Source: Culex pipiens pallens | Lineage: Eukaryota; Arthropoda; Insecta; Diptera; Culicidae | Assembly (NCBI RefSeq): GCF_016801865.2 | Contig: NC_068938.1 | Coordinates: 195,456,429-195,520,428 of the forward strand | Direction: 5' to 3' | DNA: 64,000 bases | In this document: positions 56,201-64,000 of the stretch, piece after piece | How the letters are laid out: each line of letters begins with the position of its first letter | Position numbering within the stretch: position 1 is the first letter of the stretch | Notes under the pieces: generated by a model | The model's input: the letters and a program-made list of their open reading frames with translations, nothing else | Told to the model about the DNA's origin: nothing | Databases searched by the model: none | Program-made: the position numbers and the translations under genes

Positions 56201-59200
56201 GATTTCAGCTGATTGCACTCAAATTTCCATTTCGATGTTTTTTGAAAAAAATATTGTTTTGCTCCCTGATTTTTCGGGGCTGCTTTGAAGGGGGCGACAA
56301 AAACTTTAACCCTTTGAGCCTGAAGGCCCAAAAATCGTTTGTTTCATACTGCCCACCATTGAAAAACAGTATTTTTTACGATTTTTACCATTTTGTGTTT
56401 TGGGTTTTTTTTTAATAAAAATTGTTTTCGAAAAATCCCAAATTTCAAATTTATCGCATCAATGCTTGCCGAAGATAATAAATCGATAAAAACAATTTAA
56501 GGTACCGATTTTTTCACATTTGTACGGCACTTTTCTTGCACTGCTGCCAAAGTGTATACATTTTTGTTTGGACTAATAATGCAATTAATTCACAGGAATT
56601 GATAATTCTTGTAAGAATCGTTCTTCTTGAATTCACAAAACCTTTTTTCAAAGAAAATTTACGAGCATTTACATAAATGTTGATGACAATGTATTTTTGC
56701 AAATCTTTTCTTGTAAATTCCATTTCATGCTTTCTAATAATTAATTATGTCATTCTAAAAAATAGAAAGGTTTTTTTTTTAATTTTAAGATTGTAAAATC
56801 TGTAGGACATGATGATAAAAAATCCCAATCATTAGGGATATTAGAGGTTTGGATTGGAAACAGATGAAAACTGCTTCGTTAACAACTTACTTACTTTGTT
56901 CTCAAGATATTTGAAAGCTTTCTTATGAATTAAAACTTTGAACCAAATGTATGCGTTCAAAAAGTATGTTGATACTAATGTTAGCCTAAAAACCATTAAA
57001 ATGAGGTTTAAAAACATTCCGGAAAATTTCTTCTGGTCTCGGGAGAAAACCGGGAAAAAACCGGGAAATTGAAAATCAAAATCTGGTGGCCACCCTGCAA
57101 CCCTGAAAATGAATCTAAATTCAGTTTGGCATAGTTTTTATTTGTGGTCAATTTGTTTAAATGTTCACTCCTGGGTGATGAATAGAGAGACAACTTCCAT
57201 TCATAATTAAATAAAAATACAATCTCGCCTTAAATTTTTTAAGATTTTTCGACTGTAATTTTAGGTCCTAAAAAGCCACACATTTTTTATTCTTGCTAAA
57301 AAAACAATTTTTAATGATCGATAACAATACTCACTACTTTTGGCGAACAGTAAATTGGTTCCACTTTGACAGTTCAAAATTGAGGCCGTTTTGCGAACCA
57401 CTATTCAGCACCCAGGTTCATTCAGTCATTTCAAATATTATTCACAAATGTTCTTTTGCCTTAAACTTTTGTTTGATACACGTTTTCGGAAAACTTAAAT
57501 TTCGAAAATAATACAAACGTTTTTTATTCTGAATGAAAAAATAGAAAAAAACTGTTTAACGCTTGAAAAATAGTTCAAAATCTTGAAATTGTAAATAAGG
57601 CTGGCAAAAAATGTCATCTAAATTTTTGACTTTCAGATATCCTGATTTTTAAGCGAAGATGACGTTCGAATTGTGAACGCCCGAAATGTCAAATTCATGC
57701 AGTGGTACCAACATTACGAAAAAAGTGTGCCATGGCATGACAGCCACATTTTTTTCTAATGTTGGTGCTACTGAGCGATTAGAATTCTGACATTTAGGAC
57801 GTTCACAATTCGAACGCCATCTTCGCTTAAACACCTGGATAGTCAGTATATTAATCAATTTACGAAAATATTGTTTTTCTGAATTCAAAATTTGTAAATA
57901 GTTTAAAAAGCCTTCACTTGATTTAAAAAGCATTGGCTTGATTAAATTAATAAGAATTTCTTTGAGTTATAACAAAAAGTTTAGAGAACTTTGCTTTAAA
58001 GAAACATTCTTATGAAAAATGTTGTTCAATATAAAGTGTTGTCAAACTGAATTTTTCATTGAACATTTACATACTGGCACTTCGATATATCGAAACTGAT
58101 TCATAAAATTTAATATCAAAATTTATAAAACTTTGAAGGATACTTCGTAAAATATCTTTTAAGCGAATTCATAGATATTTTTCAATTCTTTGAAAGCATA
58201 ATAACTTTAATCAAGTGAAAAGGTATGTAAAGATTTGATAAAAAATATAAACAAAAGAAAAAACGAAACTATTGGCACTACGCCCCCCGGGGCATGGCCT
58301 TCCTCTAACGTGGGATTTCTGCTCCAGCGCCTCTGACGAGACAGGAGAAACCGGGACCGACGTTTTACTTCACCATCCGATAGAAGCTCAGTGGATAAGG
58401 CGGGAATCGAACCCGCGTCTCATAGCATCATCGGGATCGGCAGCCGAAGCCGCTACCCCTGCGCCACGAGACCAACAAAAGAATAACATTTAAAATTGTG
58501 TTATCTTTAACTTTTTGTCATCATCATTTTCATTGCCAGTTAAAATAAAGTTTAAAAAAAACATTATTTTTGGTTATTTTAAAAATTTAAATTATAGGTA
58601 TTTTTTACGCATTCGTTTATTTTTTAAAATCTGATAATTTATGATTTTACTCAAAACAATGCTTTTATTTTTGATGAAAGGTTGAAGGTTTTAAGAATTT
58701 ATTATTATTATTATCACTTATTATCATTTTAATGCAAAAAAAAAATAAATTGGCAAGACAACATTTTTCGATGGATCAACTATGGTCCCCTTGGAACGAG
58801 CTGTCAAGATAGGGTTATATCACAGACAAACAGACGTGACACTCCATACAAATTATTTTTGAAATCCATCGTCCTTTATCAAACCACCAAATCACGGCGA
58901 CGCCAGCGCTGCCTGGTGAGCTAATGCCGAAGCGCAGCGTCATGTCAGTGTATGCGGGAGACAATCAAGCCTTAACGATTGTAAACATCAACAGCTGTTT
59001 CGAAATAATTTTGTTGTTGCTGATCATCAGTAACAAAATCAAAATAAATAAATCAAGACCGACGGCCGAAAATGACGGTGGTTCTGTTCCACGGTCGATT
59101 CCGTTCCAATGGCTGAACCTCATAAGGCAAATCATGCGGCAGCACCTGCAGCGATGCAAGACAACACAATGACAGAGACCACACCACTGGTCCTCCCCGT

Positions 59201-62200
59201 TGCTTGCATGTTCGGTATAAGATTCCTCCACCGAAAACATGAACCATTACACCTGACACCATCATCAACAAGATATCCCGGTCACGAAAACACCAGTAGT
59301 GGCCGCCGGAATAGGAAAATCCAATTCCAAACTGACGGAATTGATCCCCACGATGGGCGTTTGGAAACATCTGCGGGTAACGTGTCCACGGCGCAATTAA
59401 GTTGCCACAAAAAAACACGCATCATACACACTGAGAAAAGACGGGCGAGCTGTCACGACAGCAGCGCCATCAGCGCCGGGTGAGTGGATGCCGAAACAAA
59501 ATTGAATTTGAATTAACCGTTTTTTGAGAACGATGGTTCGGCACTCAAGTGTCCCGTCTGTTTGTCTGTGGTTATATTTCGCCTTAGAGCTTTATGACGT
59601 TTCGCATACGCACACTAGCCCACCATCTGATTTTGCTGGCCGGACAAAATTTAACCTCAATCTTTTTCGTGTACGTACACGCAATACATACGCACGTAGA
59701 AACCTCTATAGAGTTATCTACGTGCGCATGTATTGCGTGTACGTACACGAAAAAGATTGAGGTTAAATTTTGTACCGTCCAGCAAAACAAATGGCGTGCT
59801 AGTGTGCGTGAGAGCGGGCTTAGATAACTCTATTGCCATGTTGGTCGCCATCTTGAATAACAAAATTCCTAAATTACTTAAGAGCACTTTTGGGTTCATA
59901 TTTAACCTCAACAAACAAGACAAAGATGTTCCATTGCCTCATTCTTTCCTCCCCCCAGATCGTCTTCCCCGACGACCAGCACTCGGAAATCTGCTCACGG
60001 TGTCTGCACTCGCTCGAAAACTTCTTCGTCTTCCGGAACCTCTGCCAGACGGTGGACGTGCGGGTGCGCCAAATGCGTGCCGAAAAGTCCCCCGCCCCAC
60101 CGGAAGTGGATCCGGATCCGGTATTTGAGGTTCCGCCACTACTCCCTTCGGAACCAGAGGAAACGGTGGAATTGCCGCCGGTTCTGCCCCAGGAGAAAAC
60201 GATGGGGATATTCGAGTGTGTGGAATTTTGCCACGATCCGGCGGATGAGCCCGAGGAGTACCGGCTGGTGGTGAAGGGGTTCGTTTATAGCCAAAAGAGT
60301 TTGACTGATTGGCTGTGCGAGGTTGAGAGTTGCGGCTGTCGGCTTGACGTGGACAAGGATCTGAGCGACTGTCGTCCGTTGACCGAGCACGGCCACGAGC
60401 CGGAGAAATATGATGGACGCGAACGTTTCAAGATTAACCGGGCGGTTCGTGAGTTCCTGGACTTACTGCCCAAGCGTGTCCGGTCAACCGTGAACGAAAG
60501 TGTCCTCAACATCGAGTCCTACCAGCAGAACGCCGATCCGGAACAAATGCCCGAACTTCCTGCGCTTCAGAGTGTCGACGTGCCCCAACCGGAAGTGGCC
60601 TTTTTCAACTGCTTGGAGCGAGGTCTTTCGATGGTCCGTGGCAGGTATCACTACCTTCTGGCCCAGGTCCAGGGCGGTAAAAGCATGTGGTTGTGCACCT
60701 GGACCGACTGCAAGGTAATCCTCGAGGCCAACTCCCAGCTGACCGCTTTCAGAACCCTCTCGGAACATTCCCACTACCCTCCGAGTCAGTCCGCCCTGAA
60801 AGAGAGCACCGCAAACCAAATTTCCCAGGACGGCGCTTTCGCCGAGCTGGCTGCCTGCCCGGCAAATGACGGCCAAGTGGCGCAACCGGAAGTGACCTTC
60901 TACCGCGTGGTCAAATCCGGGATCGGCGTCCAGCACGACGGCTTCTGCTTCCGGCTGGGCGGATTTCTCGCCGGTGGAAAGAGTCGCTGGGGTTGCGTTT
61001 GGCACGGGGGCTGTTCTGTCGAGCTGGAACTCGCCGGAACGCTGCAATGCCGGCTGGTTCCGGCGGGCGAATCCTCGCATGGTCATCCGCGGCCGGAACC
61101 GGTTTGCTCGATGGTCAACACCGTTTCCCCGGTCAAGGCGCTGGTCGAGCTGAACGGGAAGCGCAGCGTGATGGAGCAACAGACGGGAGTGCACGAGATC
61201 CTCCAGGGTAAGGGATTGGGGAAAGATTGTGTTTTTGAACAAGTAGTAAATGATGTCCTCTCTCTCTTTTCAACAGGAAGGCCCCAGCTGCAGCTCAAAC
61301 TGACCAAAGTGGTAAGTGAAATATTGAAGGGATTCTTGCACCTTGACGTTTAGTTTAATCAATTGAAGGCGGAAGCTTTTGATTCTTCAAGCGACGAAGA
61401 CGCTGCCATGTTGAATTTATCTTGTTTGAATTTTATTGAGCAGTTGAATAAAATATTAACCCAGTTGAAGTTGCACCCAAAATTGTTATCTGTGTTACTG
61501 CTCGATCACAACTTGGTCCCTAAACTTGTTTAGTTTCAAAAGAAACGTCCGCTCTGTACGCGATCCACGAAGCGAGTGTGAAAAAAATTGACATTTGACA
61601 GCTCACGCTTCTCCTGCATGCCGGTTTTGTTTCCGTCAGGTTGGCAGCATTGCGCGTCAGCTACACGCTGACATAAGTTTGAGCAAAAGTTCTTTAAATC
61701 CTGAAAAATGTCCCCACAACGTTTGTCTTCCAGCAAGTGCCAGCAACCGTGCGACACCAAACGGAGCCCCCTCCACCGTCCAAAATGGACTTTTACCGCA
61801 TCCGAAGGACGCTGGGCTTGCAGTTCGAGGGCGCCCGCTACCTGCTGGCCAGATACAGCACCAACGGGAACAGTCGGTGGGCGTGCGAACGGATGTCGCC
61901 CCAAAAGTGTCCGGTGCGCGTCATTTTGAACCGCGAGATGCACCTTTTGTCGAACGAGCACACCCACAACCACCGACGGACCAGAATCCTTCCGTTGGGA
62001 TCGGCGCTGAACGCAAAACAGATTTCCCCGCAGGAAGTTGCAAGAGAGTTGAAAGATAACAAAGGCTCGAGCGGGGCGAACAAGCGCCGGGGGATTCTCG
62101 AGGTTTACGATGGGTGGGTTTTGAGGTTTTTAAAATGTTTTACTTTGTTTTGAGAGATTTTTTTTCGTGTTTTTTTTCAGGCGCCGCATTATAAGGCGGA

Positions 62201-62262
62201 CAAGATTGGAGCGAGCGACAAGCGAAGAGTCGGTGAGCGTCAATGGTTCGTCCCTACACTGA
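50275..62262 (+). CDS. ZAD-domain protein with four FLYWCH-type zinc fingers
   Basis: Five coding exons are proposed: 50275-50445, 59959-61207, 61277-61311, 61734-62113 and 62181-62262, with GT-AG borders in phase, giving about 638 residues. Residues 15-90 are a ZAD domain (C20, C23 in exon 1; C69, C72 in exon 2, in PDDQHSEICSRC), a dimerisation module of insect transcription factors. Four FLYWCH-type units follow: about 142-203 (W175, C177, H201, H203), 272-329 (W301, C303, C308, H327, H329), 371-433 (W401, C403, C409, H431, H433) and 503-565 (W534, C536, C544, H561, H563). The start ATG has A at -3. The product is probably a nuclear DNA- or protein-binding regulator. The 61208-61276 intron is 69 bp, in frame and without a stop. 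The last exon ends inside a transposon. Exons 1-2 are strong; the 3' exons are likely. Confidence 0.85.
50641..50741. mobile_element. Small hairpin MITE
   Basis: AGAATGGAGCACTTCCATCC with GAGCAGTTTTTG is answered by CAAAAACTGCTCG and GGTGCTCCATTC. Confidence 0.65.
50774..51025. mobile_element. CAGGGTGG-ended MITE with TTCGCG motifs, 6 bp TSD
   Basis: The left end CAGGGTGGTTAAATCTTCGC and right end GCGAAGATTTTTAACCACCCTG are inverted and flanked by CAGTTG on both sides. Both subterminal regions repeat TTTCGCGGA/TCCGCGAAA words. The terminal CAGGGTGG is shared with the larger element at 54734. Confidence 0.8.
51114..51255. mobile_element. Hairpin MITE with TATCGAGAAATTAAAAGTGA ends
   Basis: The two ends are perfect complements over about 32 bp, and a second inner stem, AACATGGAGTTAAA/TTTAACTCCATGTT, continues. 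A fragment of the same family is at 49035. Confidence 0.85.
51262..51420. mobile_element. Hairpin MITE with ACACTGTAA ends
   Basis: ACACTGTAAAACTGAAAATC…GCTGAGTTCGTTTTCGCAC pairs with GTGCGAAAACGAACTCAGC…TTACAGTGT. Confidence 0.8.
51449..51618. mobile_element. Hairpin MITE with ACACTCAAA ends
   Basis: ACACTCAAATTTTAGAAGTA…TTTTTTCAAGTTCACC pairs with GGATGAACTTGAAAAAA…ACTTTGAGTGT. A diverged relative begins at 51050 (ACACTCAGAATCAGAACTAT). Confidence 0.7.
52209..52960. repeat. 376 bp tandem duplication spanning SINE and TIR-element ends
   Basis: 52209-52584 and 52585-52960 are almost identical. Each contains the AT-rich flank, the SINE body and the start of the TIR element up to AAATGACAGCTT. 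The near-absence of differences suggests a recent event, later than all the insertions it contains. An assembly duplication is the alternative. Confidence 0.85.
52819..54052. mobile_element. TIR element CACAGACAAACAGACATGA carrying gene-like cargo
   Basis: The left end CACAGACAAACAGACATGAA and right end TTCATGTCTGTTTGTCTGTG are perfect inverted repeats, flanked by CCCGCGT (7 bp, 52812-52818 and 54053-54059). The interior has a later SINE insertion (53099-53338) and a GC-rich segment at about 53345-53890. That segment reads as protein-like in pieces on the minus strand (for example PKVVESGHLLNETCIVLGTT with stops further on). The cargo looks like captured host sequence, family unrecognised. 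No transposase remains. A sister element lies at 58821. Confidence 0.7.
53099..53338 (+). mobile_element. tRNA-derived SINE with TTGCAGTCC duplication
   Basis: TTGCAGTCC occurs at 53090-53098 and 53339-53347. The head folds like a tRNA: acceptor CGCCCGT/GCGGGCG, anticodon arm CTGGA-CTCACAA-TCCAG (CAC, valine-like) and B box GGTTCGAATCC. The T and D stems have mismatches. A non-tRNA body follows and ends in a T-run. Transcription by RNA polymerase III is expected from the A and B boxes. Confidence 0.85.
54095..54206. repeat. Degenerate TTAAATTC tandem repeat
   Basis: About a dozen consecutive CTTAAATT(C)-type units of 8-10 bp with point changes. Confidence 0.8.
54734..57097. mobile_element. 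2.36 kb CAGGGTGGCCAC-ended element with CCGGGAAAA motifs, 7 bp TSD
   Basis: The left end CAGGGTGGCCACCTCGGG and right end CTGGTGGCCACCCTG are inverted and flanked exactly by CAACCCT. ACCGGGAAAA recurs seven or more times at the left end and three times at the right. The interior is AT-rich, with remnants of other repeats including a hAT-like CAGTGGTTCTTAAC terminus at 55082. No transposase frame was seen. Confidence 0.75.
57650..57835. mobile_element. Palindromic hairpin MITE
   Basis: AAGCGAAGATGACGTTCGAA with TTGTGAACG pairs with CGTTCACAATTCGAACGCCATCTTCGCTT-type sequence at the right. Inner complementarity continues (GGTACCAACATTA/TAATGTTGGTGC). Confidence 0.8.
58260..58473 (-). mobile_element. 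Complete tRNA-derived SINE, 10 bp TSD
   Basis: AACAAAAGAA occurs at 58250-58259 and 58474-58483. The minus strand starts GGTCTCGTGGCGCAGGGGTA (tRNA 5' end and A box). It has an anticodon-arm-like CGGCTTCGGCTGCCG and the B box GGGTTCGATTCCC, followed by the family body and an A/T-rich 3' tail. It is the reference copy for the truncated SINE at 52267-54076. Confidence 0.85.
58821..59570. mobile_element. TIR element CACAGACAAACAGACGTGA carrying gene-like cargo
   Basis: The left end CACAGACAAACAGACGTGAC and right end GTCTGTTTGTCTGTG are flanked by GTTATAT (58814-58820 and 59571-59577). The interior, 58930-59480, is GC-rich. On the minus strand it keeps a 121-residue frame (59418-59053) with PWTRYPQMFPNAHRGDQFRQ and two hydrophobic stretches, unrecognised. 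The TIRs match 52819-54052 but the cargo does not, so this is a family that picks up different passengers. No transposase. Confidence 0.7.
59594..59812. mobile_element. Near-perfect hairpin MITE just upstream of exon 2
   Basis: AAAATTTAACCTCAATCTTT with TTCGTGTACGTACACGCAAT is answered by its full complement around a centre near 59708 (TCTATAGA). The outer ends (ACGCACACTAGC…GCTAGTGTGCGT) also pair. It ends about 150 bp before the exon 2 acceptor. Confidence 0.85.
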
Positions 62263-63403
62263 GCAAAACTTACACAGCTTAACGAAGTGTTCTACACATG
62301 ATCTGGCCCTGCTGTACAGAGCACTCAAAAATCAATCGCAAAACACTTGAATTTTGGGCACCTTAAGATGCTGTCAATTCAATAGCACAACACTTGAATT
62401 TGATGTGTTGTGTCACATGAAAAACTACATTATATCTATCGGTTTTAAATGGTGTTTCCTTCTATAATCAATCCATGTTTGTGTGAAATAGAAAAGGATT
62501 TCGGTTTGTTAAAAATAGAAGAAGTTGCGTCGTAAAATTAATTTGACAGCTTTTATTTTCTATCAACTTTGCTTGTCAAAAATGGAAATTTGTTTTTTTT
62601 TTTGTTGTTGAATTGTCTCTTCTTCCGGTTGTCCCTGCTCTCAGGATCGTCCTCCTGGTCAGGTTCGGGTTGTTCGCCACCACCGCTTTCTGCGGAGATG
62701 GAGGCCCCCGGGGAATCTTCTTGTTGATTCGGAACCGCGGTCGGTTCCATCTAATCAAACTGTGCCTTGACCATCTGAATGACGCATTGCTTGGCCCCTG
62801 GGTGGAATGCATTCGAATCCAGCTTCTCACCGATTCTCCAGCACCAGTTTTCCTTAATTTCATCAAACGCTTCCTGGTACGGCATCTGCAGCTCAATCGC
62901 ATCCTTCCTGCAAATCACACAAAATAGATCCCAAAATCAAAACAAAACCCCACAAAAAAATCTTTCTCCCCACTCATCAAGTGGGTGAATCTGCGGAAAG
63001 CACCTCTATCGCCAAAGTTGGCCTCTTTCCGGGTCCGGGAGACCGAGCCCTTCCGCTGGCCATACGGACACAGCCTTGTGACGATGCTCGTCTTCGCGGC
63101 CACAAACCGGGCAAGCAATTTACTGGACAGGAACATGGCGGCAGCAAACTCACGCGGTCATTCAAGCCTGCGAAAAACGAACACACCGGACCGCCAAAAC
63201 ACAAATGAAGAAACGAAGCAAAGTCTGCCGAAGCTGTCACGAAACTGCAAAAAATACCAAAAAGTCAATCGCTAAAACACTTGAATTTGATAATGGATTG
63301 GATTGAAATTCAAACACAAACTAATTAGATCTAAGATGTGGCTTTATTGAATCATTCAAGTGTTTGGGCACTTGACTAAAAAGTGTGGCGTATTTTCAGT
63401 GTA
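62254..63403. mobile_element. 1.15 kb element in the terminal exon, carrying a possible gene
   Basis: CTACACTGAGCAAAA at the left and TTTTCAGTGTA at the right are inverted. GGTTCGTCC (62245-62253) and GGTTCTTCC (63404-63412) flank them as an 8-of-9 target duplication. AACACTTGAATT or its complement recurs near both ends (62345, 62384, 63277, 63349). Between them lies GC-richer minus-strand gene-like sequence. Whether that gene was carried in or is a nested host gene with flanking insertions is not settled. Confidence 0.55.
62751..63136 (-). CDS. Possible two-exon small protein, unrecognised
   Basis: Exon A starts at ATG 63134-63136 (GCCGCCATGTTC, a strong start context) and exon B ends at the TAG at 62751-62753. 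Exon B (62907-62751) follows the acceptor TGTGATTTGCAG and reads KDAIELQMPYQEAFDEIKEN and onward to MVKAQFD, clearly protein-like. The only donor I found that keeps this frame is CC|GTATGG at 63066/63065, giving about 75 residues. The other donor-like sites break the frame. The amino end (MFLSSKLLARFVAAKTSIVT) has no acidic residues and resembles a mitochondrial presequence. The family is not recognised, and it could be a captured fragment. Confidence 0.4.
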
Positions 63404-63412
63404 GGTTCTTCC

Positions 63413-64000
63413 TCCTGCTCCTCCGTTGTAAACAGTTAAACGAGCTCACAGTGAGCAGTCAAAATTTTATGACAAGAGCAAGGCTGACATCCAAATTTAA
63501 AACTGTTGATTTTTCAGGTAAATAAATGTACAATAATAAACTGACATTAAAAATTCTGTTATGTTCATCATCTAAAGAAAAATATAATATTTAACCAAAC
63601 AAACAATTTGAAAACAATATTATTATCACAAAAATGACTAAATGCTCCTCAGAGTGTCGCCACATCCGCTTGTGGTTTCGTAATGTAAACAAAGAGCTGT
63701 CAGCGTCCCTGCGAAATGCCAAGTTCACAGCCTTTCTCGACAGGAAGTATACATAAAAAATAGCTTATGCCTTGGCTCCAGCTGATACGCAGATCGGAAG
63801 AAACGCAAAACACTATATAAAAAAAACGTCCAAGAAACAGTCAAGGAAAGGGTCACGGAAAGATTTTTCTTAGGCGGTACGCAGCTGAAAAGTAACAGAA
63901 ACGGAAAGTGACGTTTGGCGTTTTTGCGCGCGGTGATTGTTTGCAATGTTTTGATGCTAGTTTTGATGATAAAATCAAAGAATTGGAATATCCCTTTTTG
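63413..64000. other. 3' flank of the ZAD-FLYWCH gene and intergenic DNA
   Basis: The first 27 bases (63413-63439) look like the original end of the ZAD-FLYWCH frame, reading SCSSVVNS and a TAA. AATAAATG and AATAATAAA signals near 63520-63535 could serve as its polyadenylation site. Beyond that I see no gene. Confidence 0.4.

Larger units (their letters stand above)
50446..59958 (+). other. 9.5 kb intron splitting the ZAD domain
   Basis: The donor GTAAGAG follows GTTGAG, and the acceptor CCTCCCCCCAG precedes ATCGTCTTCCCC. Joining them restores NVE-IVFPDD, the expected run-in to the second ZAD cysteine pair. The intron holds nearly all the MITEs, SINEs and TIR elements listed between these coordinates. 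No other host exon was recognised inside it. Confidence 0.8.

Noticed and set aside
59053..59418. A working 121-residue membrane protein gene
   Set aside because: The frame lies wholly between transposon ends, lacks a promoter or family match and is better treated as captured cargo.
60484..61242. 252-residue minus-strand frame
   Set aside because: It is antisense to exon 2 of the zinc-finger gene, whose plus frame has clear domains.

Overview
The window looks like repeat-rich nuclear DNA from a dipteran insect, most likely a culicine mosquito and plausibly Culex. The evidence is AT-rich non-coding DNA packed with hairpin MITEs and tRNA-derived SINEs (one resembles the two-tRNA-region SINE 'Twin' known from Culex pipiens), small 67-69 bp introns of insect type, a gene with the arthropod-typical ZAD zinc-finger domain, and no operon-like gene packing. 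The species call is inference; no search was run.

Only one convincing host gene is present: a plus-strand five-exon gene (50275-62262) encoding a ZAD domain followed by four FLYWCH-type zinc fingers. The ZAD is split by a 9.5 kb intron that is itself a transposon graveyard, and the last exon ends inside a 1.15 kb inserted element (62254-63403). That element carries a possible two-exon small gene on the minus strand. Two processed pseudogenes are recognisable: ribosomal protein L7 (2113-2646, minus) and the farnesyltransferase/geranylgeranyltransferase alpha subunit (18722-19325, plus).

Layout. 1-5 kb: an unrecognised gene-like remnant, the RpL7 pseudogene and non-coding DNA. 5-8 kb: a degenerate repeat array split by a TIR element with a nested MITE. 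9.8-11.6 kb: a 1.8 kb near-perfect palindrome. 14-16.5 kb: MITEs and weak exon candidates. 16.98-18.61 kb: a 1.63 kb retroposon with an 18 bp target-site duplication and poly(A) tail, encoding only an intact Gag-like ORF1 with an N-terminal WW domain (a half-LINE-like element). 20.2-27.4 kb: a satellite array of about 149 bp monomers with higher-order repeats, bracketed by inverted arms, with a promoter-like segment at its right edge. 28-34.4 kb: a chain of nested TIR elements made of reiterated short motifs. 37.2-40 kb: a non-coding stretch with about twenty TTGTACTA-like sites. 43.6-44.3 kb: an 8 bp microsatellite. 45.36-47.19 kb: an ORF-less retroelement insertion with a 23 bp target-site duplication. 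48-59.8 kb: MITEs, SINEs and two TIR elements that carry gene-like cargo.

The genes do not form a pathway. What ties the window together is layered transposition, including insertions that changed or may change a regulatory zinc-finger gene (its promoter, its ZAD-splitting intron and its C-terminus).
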